DNA of 56,378 nt from a virus, in the IMG/VR virus record IMGVR_UViG_3300027816_000119, positions 1-56,378 of that record. One strand, given 5' to 3'. Shown piece by piece: positions 46,995-55,213 of the stretch. Position 1 is the stretch's first letter; the number at the start of each line of letters is the position of its first letter. Position numbers and translations under genes: made by a program. Below the pieces are notes generated by a model. It searched no databases and was not told where the DNA came from. It was given only the letters and a program-made list of their open reading frames with translations.

Positions 46995-47153
46995 TTATCT
47001 ATTTTTAATTGTAAAATTTAAAATAGTAAGTAGGTAAAATTCTCTTGATAAATCTAGTTCTAGTGAAAATAAGTCTAAACTAGATACTCTCAATCTTATC
47101 ATCAACTTATCCCACTGCTTTTTTGAGGTATTCCAGTTATTCCTAAATTTCAT
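46995..47153 (-). CDS. 52-residue basic protein coupled to the endolysin
   Basis: A small frame not usually called: MKFRNNWNTSKKQWDKLMIR, then LRVSSLDLF, and a tail ending LNFTIKNR. Its ATG overlaps the TGA of the amidase (ATGA), the same coupling used elsewhere in this genome. The terminator follows its stop by about 20 bases, so it is the last gene of the lysis operon. It has amphipathic and hydrophobic stretches; a lysis accessory role is inferred only from position. Confidence 0.6.
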   Translation of the reverse strand: MKFRNNWNTSKKQWDKLMIRLRVSSLDLFSLELDLSREFYLLTILNFTIKNR

Positions 47154-47836
47154 TTTACAAGAGATTTAAGCATTGCTATCATTTTTGGTTGTGGAGATAT
47201 ATCACTTTTATCTCTTCTATATGAGTTATGAGTATATACTCCTGGTACTGCAGACAATGCATTTTTAGAAACTTCCCACATATCTTTATCATTATATGTA
47301 AGAGGAATGCCATGTATCTTATTCCAGTAAACAAGTAATTGTCTTACTGATTCAATCTGTGCATCTGTATACGCATGATAATGTGTATAACCTTTGTAAG
47401 GTTTGTCTAATGTACATACTTGATCTGCAGGAACTTCTCTATTAACATAGTTATAGAACTTGTTACCTTTTTTTGTTAAAGGTCCCCAGTTGCAAATTTC
47501 AATACCAATTGCAAGTGGATCTAATAATCTATAAGGTAATGCATTAGCTCTAAACACATCTGGTTTAATACCTAAATGATATGCCCATTTCTTAGATGAG
47601 AATGCTTGAGCAATTTGTCCATCAAAAGTATCTTGTGATAATCCTTTACCAGATATAACTACACATGTGGCAATTCTTCCTCTATCATCAGCATCCCACA
47701 TTTTAATTGTTGCTGGTGCAGATGAATTACCTGCAGTATGATGCAGTACTATTTGTAGTTTTTTGGTCTCCTCATTTACATACTGTCCTTCAGAAAGAGG
47801 TACCTGTTTAATCTTTGATAAATCTAAGATACTCAT
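47150..47836 (-). CDS. N-acetylmuramoyl-L-alanine amidase endolysin
   Basis: 228 residues. Amidase_2 features: IVLHHTAGN (29-37) with His33, ARATC-like substrate loop (RIATCVVISGKG), GIEICNWG (111-118), and YTHNSYRRDKSDISP (201-215) with His203 as zinc ligand and Lys210/Asp212 near the active site. It cuts the amide bond between MurNAc and the stem peptide, releasing phage at the end of infection. No signal peptide, so it depends on a holin; membrane proteins follow upstream in the operon. ATGA overlap with the previous gene. Confidence 0.9.
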   Translation of the reverse strand: MSILDLSKIKQVPLSEGQYVNEETKKLQIVLHHTAGNSSAPATIKMWDADDRGRIATCVVISGKGLSQDTFDGQIAQAFSSKKWAYHLGIKPDVFRANALPYRLLDPLAIGIEICNWGPLTKKGNKFYNYVNREVPADQVCTLDKPYKGYTHYHAYTDAQIESVRQLLVYWNKIHGIPLTYNDKDMWEVSKNALSAVPGVYTHNSYRRDKSDISPQPKMIAMLKSLVK

Positions 47837-48138
47837 TTTTTCTTATTAAATTTTTTAGCATAAAATTTTGCAAGCCATGTTCCAACTCTTTTAAGTGCTG
47901 AAGTTTCTGCATCAACAGTAATTTCAGTTCCTTTATCTGTCTTTACAACATTAACATCTAGTTTTTTACTGTCAAGTACAAACTCTTTTTTCTCTTCATC
48001 TTTGTTGAGTTCAACATCTACTTTAGGTGTGTCAACTGATACGTTAACTTTCTTACCTTCTTTTTTTGCTTTGACTTTTACTTTTTTAGTCTTTACTTCT
48101 ACTTCAAAGTCTTCTACTTTTTTAGCTTTCTTTGCCAT
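47833..48138 (-). CDS. Lys-rich protein of the lysis block
   Basis: 101 residues. Alternating Lys/Val strands (FEVEVKTKKVKVKAKKEGKK, VNVSVDTPKVDVELNK) and a basic helical end (ALKRVGTWLAKFYAKKFNKKK). No family recognised. The C-terminal amphipathic helix could sit on the membrane. It is coupled to the amidase by ATGA. Confidence 0.6.
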   Translation of the reverse strand: MAKKAKKVEDFEVEVKTKKVKVKAKKEGKKVNVSVDTPKVDVELNKDEEKKEFVLDSKKLDVNVVKTDKGTEITVDAETSALKRVGTWLAKFYAKKFNKKK

Positions 48139-48141
48139 TGG

Positions 48142-48378
48142 TTATATATTAGGGGTTTCTACTTTTTTAACTTCAGCATCATCTACTGTAAGTTGTGCTA
48201 ATGTAGCAGCTACTGTGCCAGCTGTTACTACATATGTTGCTGCTGTAACTACTGCAGCTGGTAATGCAATTGGAGCAGCAATAATAACTCCTGCTACAGC
48301 TCCTGCTGCAATTGCAATCTTTTGCACCTTTTTCCAAAACTTTGGAGTTTGAGCATTCCATCTTTTCTTTAGTGACAT
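48142..48378 (-). CDS. Holin-like membrane protein
   Basis: 78 residues. A basic N-terminus (MSLKKRWNAQTPKFWKKVQK) and two hydrophobic Ala/Val segments (about 21-41 and 43-65, split at PIALPAAV) with an acidic tail fit a class II holin with both ends in the cytoplasm. It is upstream of the amidase in the same operon. Confidence 0.6.
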   Translation of the reverse strand: MSLKKRWNAQTPKFWKKVQKIAIAAGAVAGVIIAAPIALPAAVVTAATYVVTAGTVAATLAQLTVDDAEVKKVETPNI

Positions 48379-48381
48379 AAT

Positions 48382-48717
48382 TTAATTATTAGTATTTCTT
48401 CTTCTAGTTGTTCCATTCATTTGAATCCTTACTAACTCTCCTACAGTATCAGATAAATCACCTATTTTAGTAGCCATTACTCTGATTTCATGTTGAGTGT
48501 TTTCTTCAATATGTTGGAGTTTCAATCTATTCTCTTGTTCTAACAACTCAAACTTACCTTTTAACTTTCCTTGATCCTCAATTCTTTTTTGATTCTCCAA
48601 AGTTAATATTTCTATTTGTTTATTGATTGTACTATAAGCACTTCTTAAAAAGAATCCTATAATTGTTAGAATTGTTCCTGTTACAAAAAGTATTACTGTA
48701 AGCATCCAAGTCTCCAT
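48382..48717 (-). CDS. Single-pass membrane protein with coiled coil (holin or spanin candidate)
   Basis: 111 residues. TM segment at about 4-24 (WMLTVILFVTGTILTIIGFF), then a long coiled coil (KQIEILTLENQKRIEDQGKLKG... and EIRVMATKIGDLSDTVGEL) and a basic end. The layout resembles spanin-like or accessory holin proteins of phages. With the 78-residue protein it would form the lysis set. Confidence 0.55.
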   Translation of the reverse strand: METWMLTVILFVTGTILTIIGFFLRSAYSTINKQIEILTLENQKRIEDQGKLKGKFELLEQENRLKLQHIEENTQHEIRVMATKIGDLSDTVGELVRIQMNGTTRRRNTNN

Positions 48718-48721
48718 TTTC

Positions 48722-48913
48722 TTATTTTTTAGCTGATCTAATTCCTGTAAATTCTTCTATAATTTCTGGCTCATCTAACTGAGTTACAGTACCACCGTTT
48801 TCAAGAAACTGTACATATGCAATATATGTAGGATCATTTTCTTGCATTACCACAACAGTTGTGTCATTAAGAACAATTTGTCCATTGTGATCTATTGTAT
48901 AAATATCTTCCAT
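48722..48913 (-). CDS. Small acidic protein before the lysis genes
   Basis: 63 residues: DIYTIDHNGQIVLNDTTVVV, then FLENGGTVTQLDEPEIIEEF. No family. It shares its start with the fibre gene end (one-base overlap), so it is translated in this operon; possibly a fibre chaperone or cap. Confidence 0.5.
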   Translation of the reverse strand: MEDIYTIDHNGQIVLNDTTVVVMQENDPTYIAYVQFLENGGTVTQLDEPEIIEEFTGIRSAKK

Positions 48914-51591
48914 TATGCTGTTATTATATTACGTTTAGTCATTGTACAACCATAGTCTTTATAAGAAACTGCACCAGTTGAGGTTGTTGAGTTACCCATC
49001 CATGCTACAGGAAAATAATTTACTCCTGTATTATAGTCAGATGTGATTGTTGTTGAAAATATAGTTGTTGCACCAGTACTGTTTGTTATTTGAGTTAACT
49101 CAATTGTTACTGATGCAACACCAAAAGTTTTAAATATTCTCAAAGTGTATGTAAATGAATTACTAATTCCAGTAAATCCTGTATCTAAACTTGATGCTGT
49201 ACCAGTTGCATCATTCCACATTAAAAATAAATTATTACTAGTTGATGTTTTACACACACCAATACTATTAATTTGAGAAATAGGATCTATATTAGTAGGT
49301 GTAGCAGCACTATATAAAGATGATATTCCAATAAATAGTCTTTGAGCTGGATTTGCTGTATTTATTCTAAACCTTCTATATGTTTCAAATTGAAAATTTA
49401 CTCCTAAAATACTTCCTCCAAATGTATTTCCAAATAGTGCAGCTACAGAACTAACAGCAGTAGGTGTAGTAAATAATACACCCATTGGATTTTCTGTAAG
49501 AGAAGATGTTGTACCAACAGATGTTAAACTACCACCAGCTCTTAGAGTATCAAACAATGCTGAGTTATCAGATGGTAAAAAATAAGAATATTGATTTACC
49601 ATAAACTGATCAAAGAAAGACTTAGTAGTAACAGGAAAAGTCCATTCTACAGTTCCTGCACCGTTAGTAATTAATGTTTGACCTACTAAACCATCACCTA
49701 ATGGAAATTCAAAACTATTATTAAATATAACATTTCCATTTCTGTTAATACCAAATCTTTGAGTTCCTGTAAAAGTATCTTCAATTTTAAAAATTCTAGT
49801 AAGAAGAGAACCAGACATTCCATTGGTATCAACATTAATTGTATATCCGTTTATACCACCACCAGGTACTAAATTTACTCCAAATAATCTTAATGCATCA
49901 AAAAGAAGATCAAAGTTCCCTCCTGTTAAAGTTCTATTTGCTGTTAATGCACCATCTGAATTATAAATATTAGCTGCTGTAGCTGAATCAATTTTAACAT
50001 CAATCCTATTGTTTGCTATATCTTGTGTAACAACTGCTGTTGTATTTGTACCATCAATAAAGTTAAGTTTTGCTGTTGGACCAACAACTACTCCACTATC
50101 TAATATATCTATAGTAGCTACTGATGTTTGTCCTCCATATCCTGATTGGAACTTGATATCATCAAATGCAAATACATCGCGACCTACACCAAATGTATTA
50201 AGTGTAGCACCAGTAAACCAAAACTCAACTCTTGTTATATTTAACTGAGCTGGATTTCCAAATACTGATACTGGTATTACTACTAATTGCCAAGATCCAG
50301 CAGATGATGGATTAAATCCATAAGATGAAGCATATGTTAAACCAATATAACTGGTTCCATTAAATAATCTAACAATTATATTTCTTGAAGGTAATGCTAC
50401 AGGTAAATTAACTCTAAATGATAAAAATGGAAAAGCTGCTCTTGATATTGAACCGCTTGGTTTTGTTAAATAGATATACTTACTTGCATATGTTGGTGCT
50501 TTTACTGAAGCACATGTTAGACCTAAAAATGGAACTGGTGACGTACTTGAATAATCTACTTGAAGTGGGTAAGTTCCACCACCAGCCACAAAAAGTTGAG
50601 TCCAGTCAGGAGTTGCTCCTTCTCTATAAACAAACTCATTTGTTATTGAAGGTGTAGTAGCTCCAGCTGCAACAAGTACATATTGTACTAATACCTGTGT
50701 ACCTGGTATACTTGGTACAATTGGATTAGCAGAAGGTGCTCCTGTAATTACAGAAACAGTTCCAGTAGCATCAACAACAATAGCATCAAATCTTGGATTA
50801 CTAGGATCTCCTGCAGCTAATGTAACATTTTGTGGAGCAGAAGAATAATAATCTCCATCAATAGTATATGTAAGAGCTGATACATTAAATATCATTCCTG
50901 TATCTGACCAAGATGCACCACCACTTAAAAGTTGTGTACCACCACTTGAAACTCCAGGTATTGGTTTAGATTCCCATAATCCAGTAACTGAATTAAAAGT
51001 AAGCACATCAGCATTTTGAGGAGGAGTTGAAATTAAATCAACATCGTGAATCTCTTTAAGTTCAAAACCATTTTGTACTTTGACAAAAATTTCTCCTACT
51101 GTTGGATTAGATTCTACAACAATACCAAGAAATACAAGATGATTTGGTGCATATGGTTTATTAGCAAGACCATAGATCAAATTACCATCATCTCCTAACC
51201 ATACAGGATCACCTGCTCCAGCAGCACTTGTATCTAATGGAGCTGAACCAGTACCTTTTAAAATACCATTTGCAATAACTTGTCCGAATGCATTATCTGC
51301 ACCTGAAGCAACAAGAAGACCTAATGTCTTAGATGATGTTGCTTCTGTTGAATAATCTGCTTTACTAACAAGTATATTAGTACCATTTGCTCCACTGACA
51401 TAAACTGCTTGACCTTTATTAATACCACCAATTTGACTGATTTTTACATTAAAAATTAATCTTTCTGCATCACCAGTACCAGCTAAAATATCAGCCATTG
51501 TGGCAAAGACATTTGCACTTGAAGGGTTATTAGCACCAACTGCTGCTTGGTATTCATCATTTGGTAAGTCTCTATTTATAAATGTGCTCAT
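48913..51591 (-). CDS. Large fibre or surface protein
   Basis: 892 residues of beta-rich, Ser/Thr/Gly/Asn-rich sequence without Cys clusters. N-terminal half has repeated short strands (AERLIFNVKISQIGGINKG, VYVSGANGTNILVSKADYS) as in head- or tail-fibre domains, followed by a module with YRRFRINTANPAQRLFIG and SLTENPMGVLFTTP, typical of adhesive tips. Context: it heads the fibre-lysis operon with the 508-residue protein. A host-receptor-binding role is likely but not proven. Confidence 0.6.
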   Translation of the reverse strand: MSTFINRDLPNDEYQAAVGANNPSSANVFATMADILAGTGDAERLIFNVKISQIGGINKGQAVYVSGANGTNILVSKADYSTEATSSKTLGLLVASGADNAFGQVIANGILKGTGSAPLDTSAAGAGDPVWLGDDGNLIYGLANKPYAPNHLVFLGIVVESNPTVGEIFVKVQNGFELKEIHDVDLISTPPQNADVLTFNSVTGLWESKPIPGVSSGGTQLLSGGASWSDTGMIFNVSALTYTIDGDYYSSAPQNVTLAAGDPSNPRFDAIVVDATGTVSVITGAPSANPIVPSIPGTQVLVQYVLVAAGATTPSITNEFVYREGATPDWTQLFVAGGGTYPLQVDYSSTSPVPFLGLTCASVKAPTYASKYIYLTKPSGSISRAAFPFLSFRVNLPVALPSRNIIVRLFNGTSYIGLTYASSYGFNPSSAGSWQLVVIPVSVFGNPAQLNITRVEFWFTGATLNTFGVGRDVFAFDDIKFQSGYGGQTSVATIDILDSGVVVGPTAKLNFIDGTNTTAVVTQDIANNRIDVKIDSATAANIYNSDGALTANRTLTGGNFDLLFDALRLFGVNLVPGGGINGYTINVDTNGMSGSLLTRIFKIEDTFTGTQRFGINRNGNVIFNNSFEFPLGDGLVGQTLITNGAGTVEWTFPVTTKSFFDQFMVNQYSYFLPSDNSALFDTLRAGGSLTSVGTTSSLTENPMGVLFTTPTAVSSVAALFGNTFGGSILGVNFQFETYRRFRINTANPAQRLFIGISSLYSAATPTNIDPISQINSIGVCKTSTSNNLFLMWNDATGTASSLDTGFTGISNSFTYTLRIFKTFGVASVTIELTQITNSTGATTIFSTTITSDYNTGVNYFPVAWMGNSTTSTGAVSYKDYGCTMTKRNIITA

Positions 51592-51594
51592 TTC

Positions 51595-53121
51595 TTAAGA
51601 GTTATATGTTACTATTAATGAACCTGAAGGATCTACAGTAACTGTATCATAATAAAAAGTATTTGCTGGATATTGATTATTAATACCACCAGCATCCATA
51701 CTAATAGATGTTCCAGCAGGAATGTTTACATATGTACCTACACCTCCACCACTAAACGATACTAATACATCTACAGAACCATTATTAAAAAATGTTACTG
51801 AGTATATTGCTATTGCAATGGGTGTAGCAGCATCTCCACTTGATATTTGAATGTTTGGAGTAATTGTAGTTATTGGTTGTACAGCAGTCTTAATATCTGC
51901 TAAATTATTGGCTTGATCAGTACATAAAGCTACACTAACTGATGTAGTACATGCTTGACTACCTATTGGACCTACAATAGTAGCATTTGTAGTAACATGT
52001 CCATTACTATCTACTTCAACTGCATTCCAGTTAACACCATCTTCTGTTCCAAATATTCCTACACCATCAGTATTAGCTGCTAATGTTCCTTGTACAGCAG
52101 TTTTTATGTCTGTAAGAATATTTTCTTGTGTTTGACATAAAGCTGTAGATATTGCATCTGCACAATTTGCTTGTACTCCTCTAGGTCCTTGAAGATAAAC
52201 ATCTAATGCATTAGCTGTACCTAAACCTGTAAGTGTTACAAATGTTGGTACTCCACTTAATGAATCTATTGCATATAAATTAGAATTGATACTACCATAA
52301 GAATCAATTGCTAATGCATTACCTGCACCATCACATATTGCAACATTATCTGTAGTACAATCTAAACGAGTTGTTAGATTAACATCTAATGCATGAGTTC
52401 CGGGTGATGTTTCAGTTGTAGTTAAAGCTTCATTTACTCCTGAAGTAATATCAAATGCAAACAAAGCTGTATCTAATGCACTTGGTACTGTTACTATTGC
52501 ATTTACAGGAAGTGGATTAGTATCACTTACTTGTGTAGGAGTTCCTGCATTATCAAAACATAATGATACTACATCAGTACACGTCAATGGTCTAATGTTT
52601 ACTGCACCACCAGATGTAACAGATATTGGTTGATTAGCTGCACCATCAAAACCATAAACAAGAATACTATCATTTGCTTGATTAATAAGTACTTCTAATG
52701 GAATTGGATTTACAACATTAACATTAAGAGCACTATTACCTAATATAGTGGTAAATGATGTACCACATACTGTAATTTCATCAGTACATGTTAAAGGTCT
52801 AATGTTAGATGCATCAACATATTCTAAAGTACAACCTGGTGCAGGTACTGGTGCTGGAACCGGTGTGTTACTTCCAGGTACATAATATCTAATTGTTCCC
52901 CAAGTATTTGTAACAGTATCCCATATTCTAACCTCAAGTAAAACTCTTTCAGTTGGAGGTGGTCCAGGACATTTTTCAACCACATAAGCAGTTTCAATGT
53001 CTTCACCGTTGTTATTTAAGGCATTGATGATACCATCAAGTCCTAGTAGGACTTTATATTGCCATGGCCAGTTATTACCTTGTAGGCCACTATTTCTTAA
53101 ATCACCTATACTATTTGACAT
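51595..53121 (-). CDS. Repeat-rich virion surface protein
   Basis: 508 residues. A conserved N-terminus (SIGDLRNSGLQGNNWPWQYK, then LLGLDGIINALNNN) is followed by repeats around NIRPLTCTD-V.(L/V)C (at least four degenerate copies: TCTDEITVCG, TCTDVVSLCF, DCTTDNVAIC, CADAISTALC) and DIKTAVQ blocks (two copies). Paired Cys in each copy suggest disulfides. It is the first gene after a hairpin-containing leader, with a strong fibre context. Confidence 0.6.
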   Translation of the reverse strand: MSNSIGDLRNSGLQGNNWPWQYKVLLGLDGIINALNNNGEDIETAYVVEKCPGPPPTERVLLEVRIWDTVTNTWGTIRYYVPGSNTPVPAPVPAPGCTLEYVDASNIRPLTCTDEITVCGTSFTTILGNSALNVNVVNPIPLEVLINQANDSILVYGFDGAANQPISVTSGGAVNIRPLTCTDVVSLCFDNAGTPTQVSDTNPLPVNAIVTVPSALDTALFAFDITSGVNEALTTTETSPGTHALDVNLTTRLDCTTDNVAICDGAGNALAIDSYGSINSNLYAIDSLSGVPTFVTLTGLGTANALDVYLQGPRGVQANCADAISTALCQTQENILTDIKTAVQGTLAANTDGVGIFGTEDGVNWNAVEVDSNGHVTTNATIVGPIGSQACTTSVSVALCTDQANNLADIKTAVQPITTITPNIQISSGDAATPIAIAIYSVTFFNNGSVDVLVSFSGGGVGTYVNIPAGTSISMDAGGINNQYPANTFYYDTVTVDPSGSLIVTYNS

Positions 53122-53141
53122 AGTTTTAATTTTTAAAAGTA

Positions 53142-53158
53142 CAGCCCTCTAGGGGCTG
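53142..53158. other. Hairpin in the leader of the surface protein gene
   Basis: CAGCCC, CTCTA-centre, GGGCTG as perfect arms, between the upstream gene and the ATG at 53121, with only a short T-rich stretch after it. It may attenuate read-through or protect the message. Confidence 0.6.
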
Positions 53159-53171
53159 CACAAATTAATAC

Positions 53172-53525
53172 TTATACAGAAGGATCAGCTTTAAATTGAG
53201 CGTTTTTTTCTGCTTCAAGTTTTTTTAGATATTCAGCTTCTTCTCTTTTAAGTTCTTCTGAATCTACAACATATGGAGGAATCATTTCAATAACAAATTC
53301 TCTTATGTCAGTATTAGGATCATCTATAATTATGAATGTTCCAGCAGGAACTCTATTTGAAATAGCTTCATCTAATGATTCATAAATACCAACACTAATT
53401 AATTTTTGTAATAGGTTAGTTAATTCTCTAGCTTTAACATTTCCGTCATTTAAAGCTAATCTAGACGTTCTATAAACTGCACCAGATACATTGGTTATTG
53501 TTAAGCCACTTGTTAAATCTGCCAT
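53172..53525 (-). CDS. Small conserved virion-context protein
   Basis: 117 residues. DLTSGLTITNVSGAVYRTSR, a helical RELTNLLQKLISVGIYESL, and a charged Glu/Lys C-terminal helix. Located before the repeat-rich surface protein and after the 83-residue gene; no family recognised. Confidence 0.5.
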   Translation of the reverse strand: MADLTSGLTITNVSGAVYRTSRLALNDGNVKARELTNLLQKLISVGIYESLDEAISNRVPAGTFIIIDDPNTDIREFVIEMIPPYVVDSEELKREEAEYLKKLEAEKNAQFKADPSV

Positions 53526-53541
53526 GATTTCTAGGTTTTAA

Positions 53542-53793
53542 TTATTGAACAATCTTTACAAATAAGTCACCACCCGAGTTAGTAACATACCAATCTCCTT
53601 GTTTCAATCCTGCAGCAATTGCAGCAGCATTATTGGCATATACTCTCTGTGTTGCAAGTTTGTAACCCCAATCAAAGAAAAACTTATTTACCGACCTGTT
53701 TAGGTACTGGTACATCTGAGTAAGTTTAGATTTATACTCAGGCATCGTAGATCTAGCATTATCTACATTTTCAAATTCTGGTAAAGCTCCCAT
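53542..53793 (-). CDS. Small conserved protein, head of the fibre-lysis operon
   Basis: 83 residues. YKSKLTQMYQYLNRSVNKFFFDW leads to a small beta part AGLKQGDWYVTNSGGDLFVKI with a Gly turn, like a virion or fibre-tip mini-domain. A GTATATT motif lies 25-31 bases before its ATG and a terminator precedes it, so it opens a new unit. Confidence 0.5.
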   Translation of the reverse strand: MGALPEFENVDNARSTMPEYKSKLTQMYQYLNRSVNKFFFDWGYKLATQRVYANNAAAIAAGLKQGDWYVTNSGGDLFVKIVQ

Positions 53794-53814
53794 GATATAA
53801 AATTTTAATTACAC

Positions 53815-53832
53815 TATAATATACAAAAAATA
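53815..53832 (-). promoter_or_regulatory. Putative GTATATT-class promoter
   Basis: The minus strand reads TTTTTTGTATATTATAGTG, core 53818-53824, directly after a terminator and before the 83-residue gene. Confidence 0.55.
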
Positions 53833-53839
53833 TTTGAAT

Positions 53840-53870
53840 AAAAAAAATCCTCAGATAAATTTCTGAGGAT
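53840..53870 (-). terminator. Intrinsic terminator
   Basis: ATCCTCAGA, loop AATTTA, TCTGAGGAT, then TTTTTTTT on the minus strand. It ends the small-gene unit to its right. Confidence 0.9.
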
Positions 53871-53897
53871 CTTTTTGTTTGATTGGAGAGTTGTATG

Positions 53898-54095
53898 TTA
53901 AAACATTATCCCTAGGAGGAATGATATCAATAGCATAAACACAAGGGTTATGTTAGCATATTTTTTTCCTTCCGGATCTTCTTCCCAGACATTGTGCATT
54001 TTATTATATAAAGGTCTACTCATAGCATTATTAACTAGGAATAAGAATCCTAATACTAATATACCAACTATAAACAATAATCCTTTAAGTATCAT
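53898..54095 (-). CDS. Small two-segment membrane protein
   Basis: 65 residues with TM segments at about 3-22 (LKGLLFIVGILVLGFLFLVN) and 46-63 (ITLVFMLLISFLLGI), and a short charged loop between. ATGA overlap with the DUF3310-like gene. Role unknown; superinfection exclusion or lysis help are possible. Confidence 0.6.
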   Translation of the reverse strand: MILKGLLFIVGILVLGFLFLVNNAMSRPLYNKMHNVWEEDPEGKKYANITLVFMLLISFLLGIMF

Positions 54096-54463
54096 AATGA
54101 GTTAATTCTTTTTTGTAAATATACTAAAGCTTTTTTTAAATCTTCCTTTTGGGTTAATTTATTTTTCTTACCAGCTCTAGCTACATACTTAATTACATTA
54201 CCTAGATAGAAATCTTTATCAAGTCCCCAAGCTTCTAATACTTGGAATACTTCATATGTATTATCCTTACCACCATAATAGTCAGGCCTTGGCCCTTCAT
54301 CTAAGTTTACAACTCTTTTCTGCCAGTCTATTTCTGTTGCTAAAGGAGAAGCTGGTCTATTAATATAAGTATCTTTTCCATAAACTCCATCCACCATATC
54401 TTTATATGGAGAGTATGTATCACCTGGACTTGGTTTATATGTGTTATAATTTCTTTCAGCCAT
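54092..54463 (-). CDS. DUF3310-like (SaV-type) protein
   Basis: 123 residues. The C-terminal half has the family pattern: PDYYGGKDNTYEVFQVLEAWGL, LGNVIKYVARAGKKN and EDLKKALVYLQKRI. Such proteins are common in phages as a small nucleotide-kinase-linked or unknown domain. The N-terminal 45 residues are extended and Tyr/Asp-rich. Confidence 0.75.
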   Translation of the reverse strand: MAERNYNTYKPSPGDTYSPYKDMVDGVYGKDTYINRPASPLATEIDWQKRVVNLDEGPRPDYYGGKDNTYEVFQVLEAWGLDKDFYLGNVIKYVARAGKKNKLTQKEDLKKALVYLQKRINSL

Positions 54464-54466
54464 GAC

Positions 54467-54760
54467 TTACCATACTATAATTACATCACCTTCATTAAGA
54501 ACTAACTTGATCTCACCATCAATGTCAATTCTTTCTACTGTCTCCATATTAAGTGCAGAGGTTCTTACATATACTTCATCACCTACAGACACATCTTCTA
54601 CTTTATCTCCTATGGCATAAACACTAAGTCTACTCCATAGCTTAGCAGCTTCTTGCATTATTGCTTGTTCATCTTTAGCAGATAATTCTAGACCTGACTT
54701 TTTTCTTTCAGGTACACTTAGTAGAATAGTTCTACCTCTTAATTGTTTAAATGGTTTCAT
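54467..54760 (-). CDS. GroES-like co-chaperonin
   Basis: 97 residues. The beta-barrel signature VYAIGDKVEDVSVGDEVYV (50-68) and LVLNEGDVIIVW (86-97) match the (V/I)..IG..V.....V(G/K)GD.V strand and the final NE.D(I/V)... strand of GroES/Cpn10. The mobile-loop region (ERKKSGLELSAKDEQAI, 18-34) fits the position of the GroEL-binding loop. Such gp31-like proteins let a host chaperonin fold large capsid proteins. It has the AACCAACA leader. A search would confirm. Confidence 0.6.
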   Translation of the reverse strand: MKPFKQLRGRTILLSVPERKKSGLELSAKDEQAIMQEAAKLWSRLSVYAIGDKVEDVSVGDEVYVRTSALNMETVERIDIDGEIKLVLNEGDVIIVW

Positions 54761-54762
54761 AT

Positions 54763-54770
54763 TGTTGGTT
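54763..54770 (-). promoter_or_regulatory. AACCAACA translation leader
   Basis: The minus strand reads AAAACCAACAATATG directly before the GroES-like gene, matching the leader at 38933. Confidence 0.5.
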
Positions 54771-54778
54771 TTAAAAAT

Positions 54779-55081
54779 TTACGCATCATACTTTTGAGAA
54801 CTTTCTTTCCCCTTAGTTCTAAGATCCTGAATAGGTAGTTCTGGTCTATTCAACAAGTCCAACTTAATCCTTTCAATCAATCCAATAACTGCAAAGTTAT
54901 CATAAGCTTTTTCACTCACATGAACTTCTATCCCATTCTCCGTTTCCATAAGGGACAAAATAACTGTTTCTTCTGACATATTTAATTTTTTAATTAGTTC
55001 ATCATAAATTATCCTAGCCTCTAAGTTAGACTCTGCTTTTTCTGCAACAAGTAGCCATAACTTTTTTTGTTGGTAGGTCAT
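54779..55081 (-). CDS. Small helical protein (start revised)
   Basis: 100 residues from MTYQQKKLWLLVAEKAESN. I choose this ATG at 55079-55081 because the longer frame starting at 55171 would run back through the terminator at 55136-55164 and through the promoter at 55107-55114. Middle: LEARIIYDELIKKLNMSEETVILSL, end: LPIQDLRTKGKESSQKYDA. No family recognised. Confidence 0.7.
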   Translation of the reverse strand: MTYQQKKLWLLVAEKAESNLEARIIYDELIKKLNMSEETVILSLMETENGIEVHVSEKAYDNFAVIGLIERIKLDLLNRPELPIQDLRTKGKESSQKYDA

Positions 55082-55106
55082 CTCATATAATAAACTTAGT
55101 GAGCAA

Positions 55107-55114
55107 CAAATATA
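55107..55114 (-). promoter_or_regulatory. Host-type -7 box (TATATTTG)
   Basis: TTTTTATATTTGTTGC on the minus strand, 26-33 bases before the revised ATG at 55081. It matches the Bacteroidota TAnnTTTG consensus; the -33 element is unclear. Confidence 0.55.
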
Positions 55115-55135
55115 AAAACTTTTTTTGTTTAAACT

Positions 55136-55164
55136 AAAAACCCCGGAAAAAAATTCCAGGGTTT
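55136..55164 (-). terminator. Intrinsic terminator
   Basis: AAACCCTGGAA, loop TTTTT, TTCCGGGGTTT, then TTTAG on the minus strand; eleven pairs with one GT. Confidence 0.9.
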
Positions 55165-55208
55165 CTAGCAATCAATCAAGTAAGTTAATTTTTAATTGTA
55201 AAAATGAA
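55136..55208 (-). ncRNA. Candidate short RNA between promoter box and terminator
   Basis: A TATATTTG box at 55214-55221 and the terminator at 55136-55164 bracket about 70 bases with no frame of note. A transcript from about 55206 to 55136 would be a hairpin-ended small RNA. Alternatively the box drives only read-through leader RNA. Existence is inferred. Confidence 0.35.
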
Positions 55209-55213
55209 CACTA

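Noticed and set aside
54118-54124. Another GTATATT core before the small membrane protein gene
   Set aside because: It encodes conserved V-Y-L of the DUF3310-like protein, so it may be coding only; not counted as a promoter.
55082-55171. N-terminal extension of the 100-residue protein
   Set aside because: It would start inside a terminator and include the promoter box; the ATG at 55081 is a better start.
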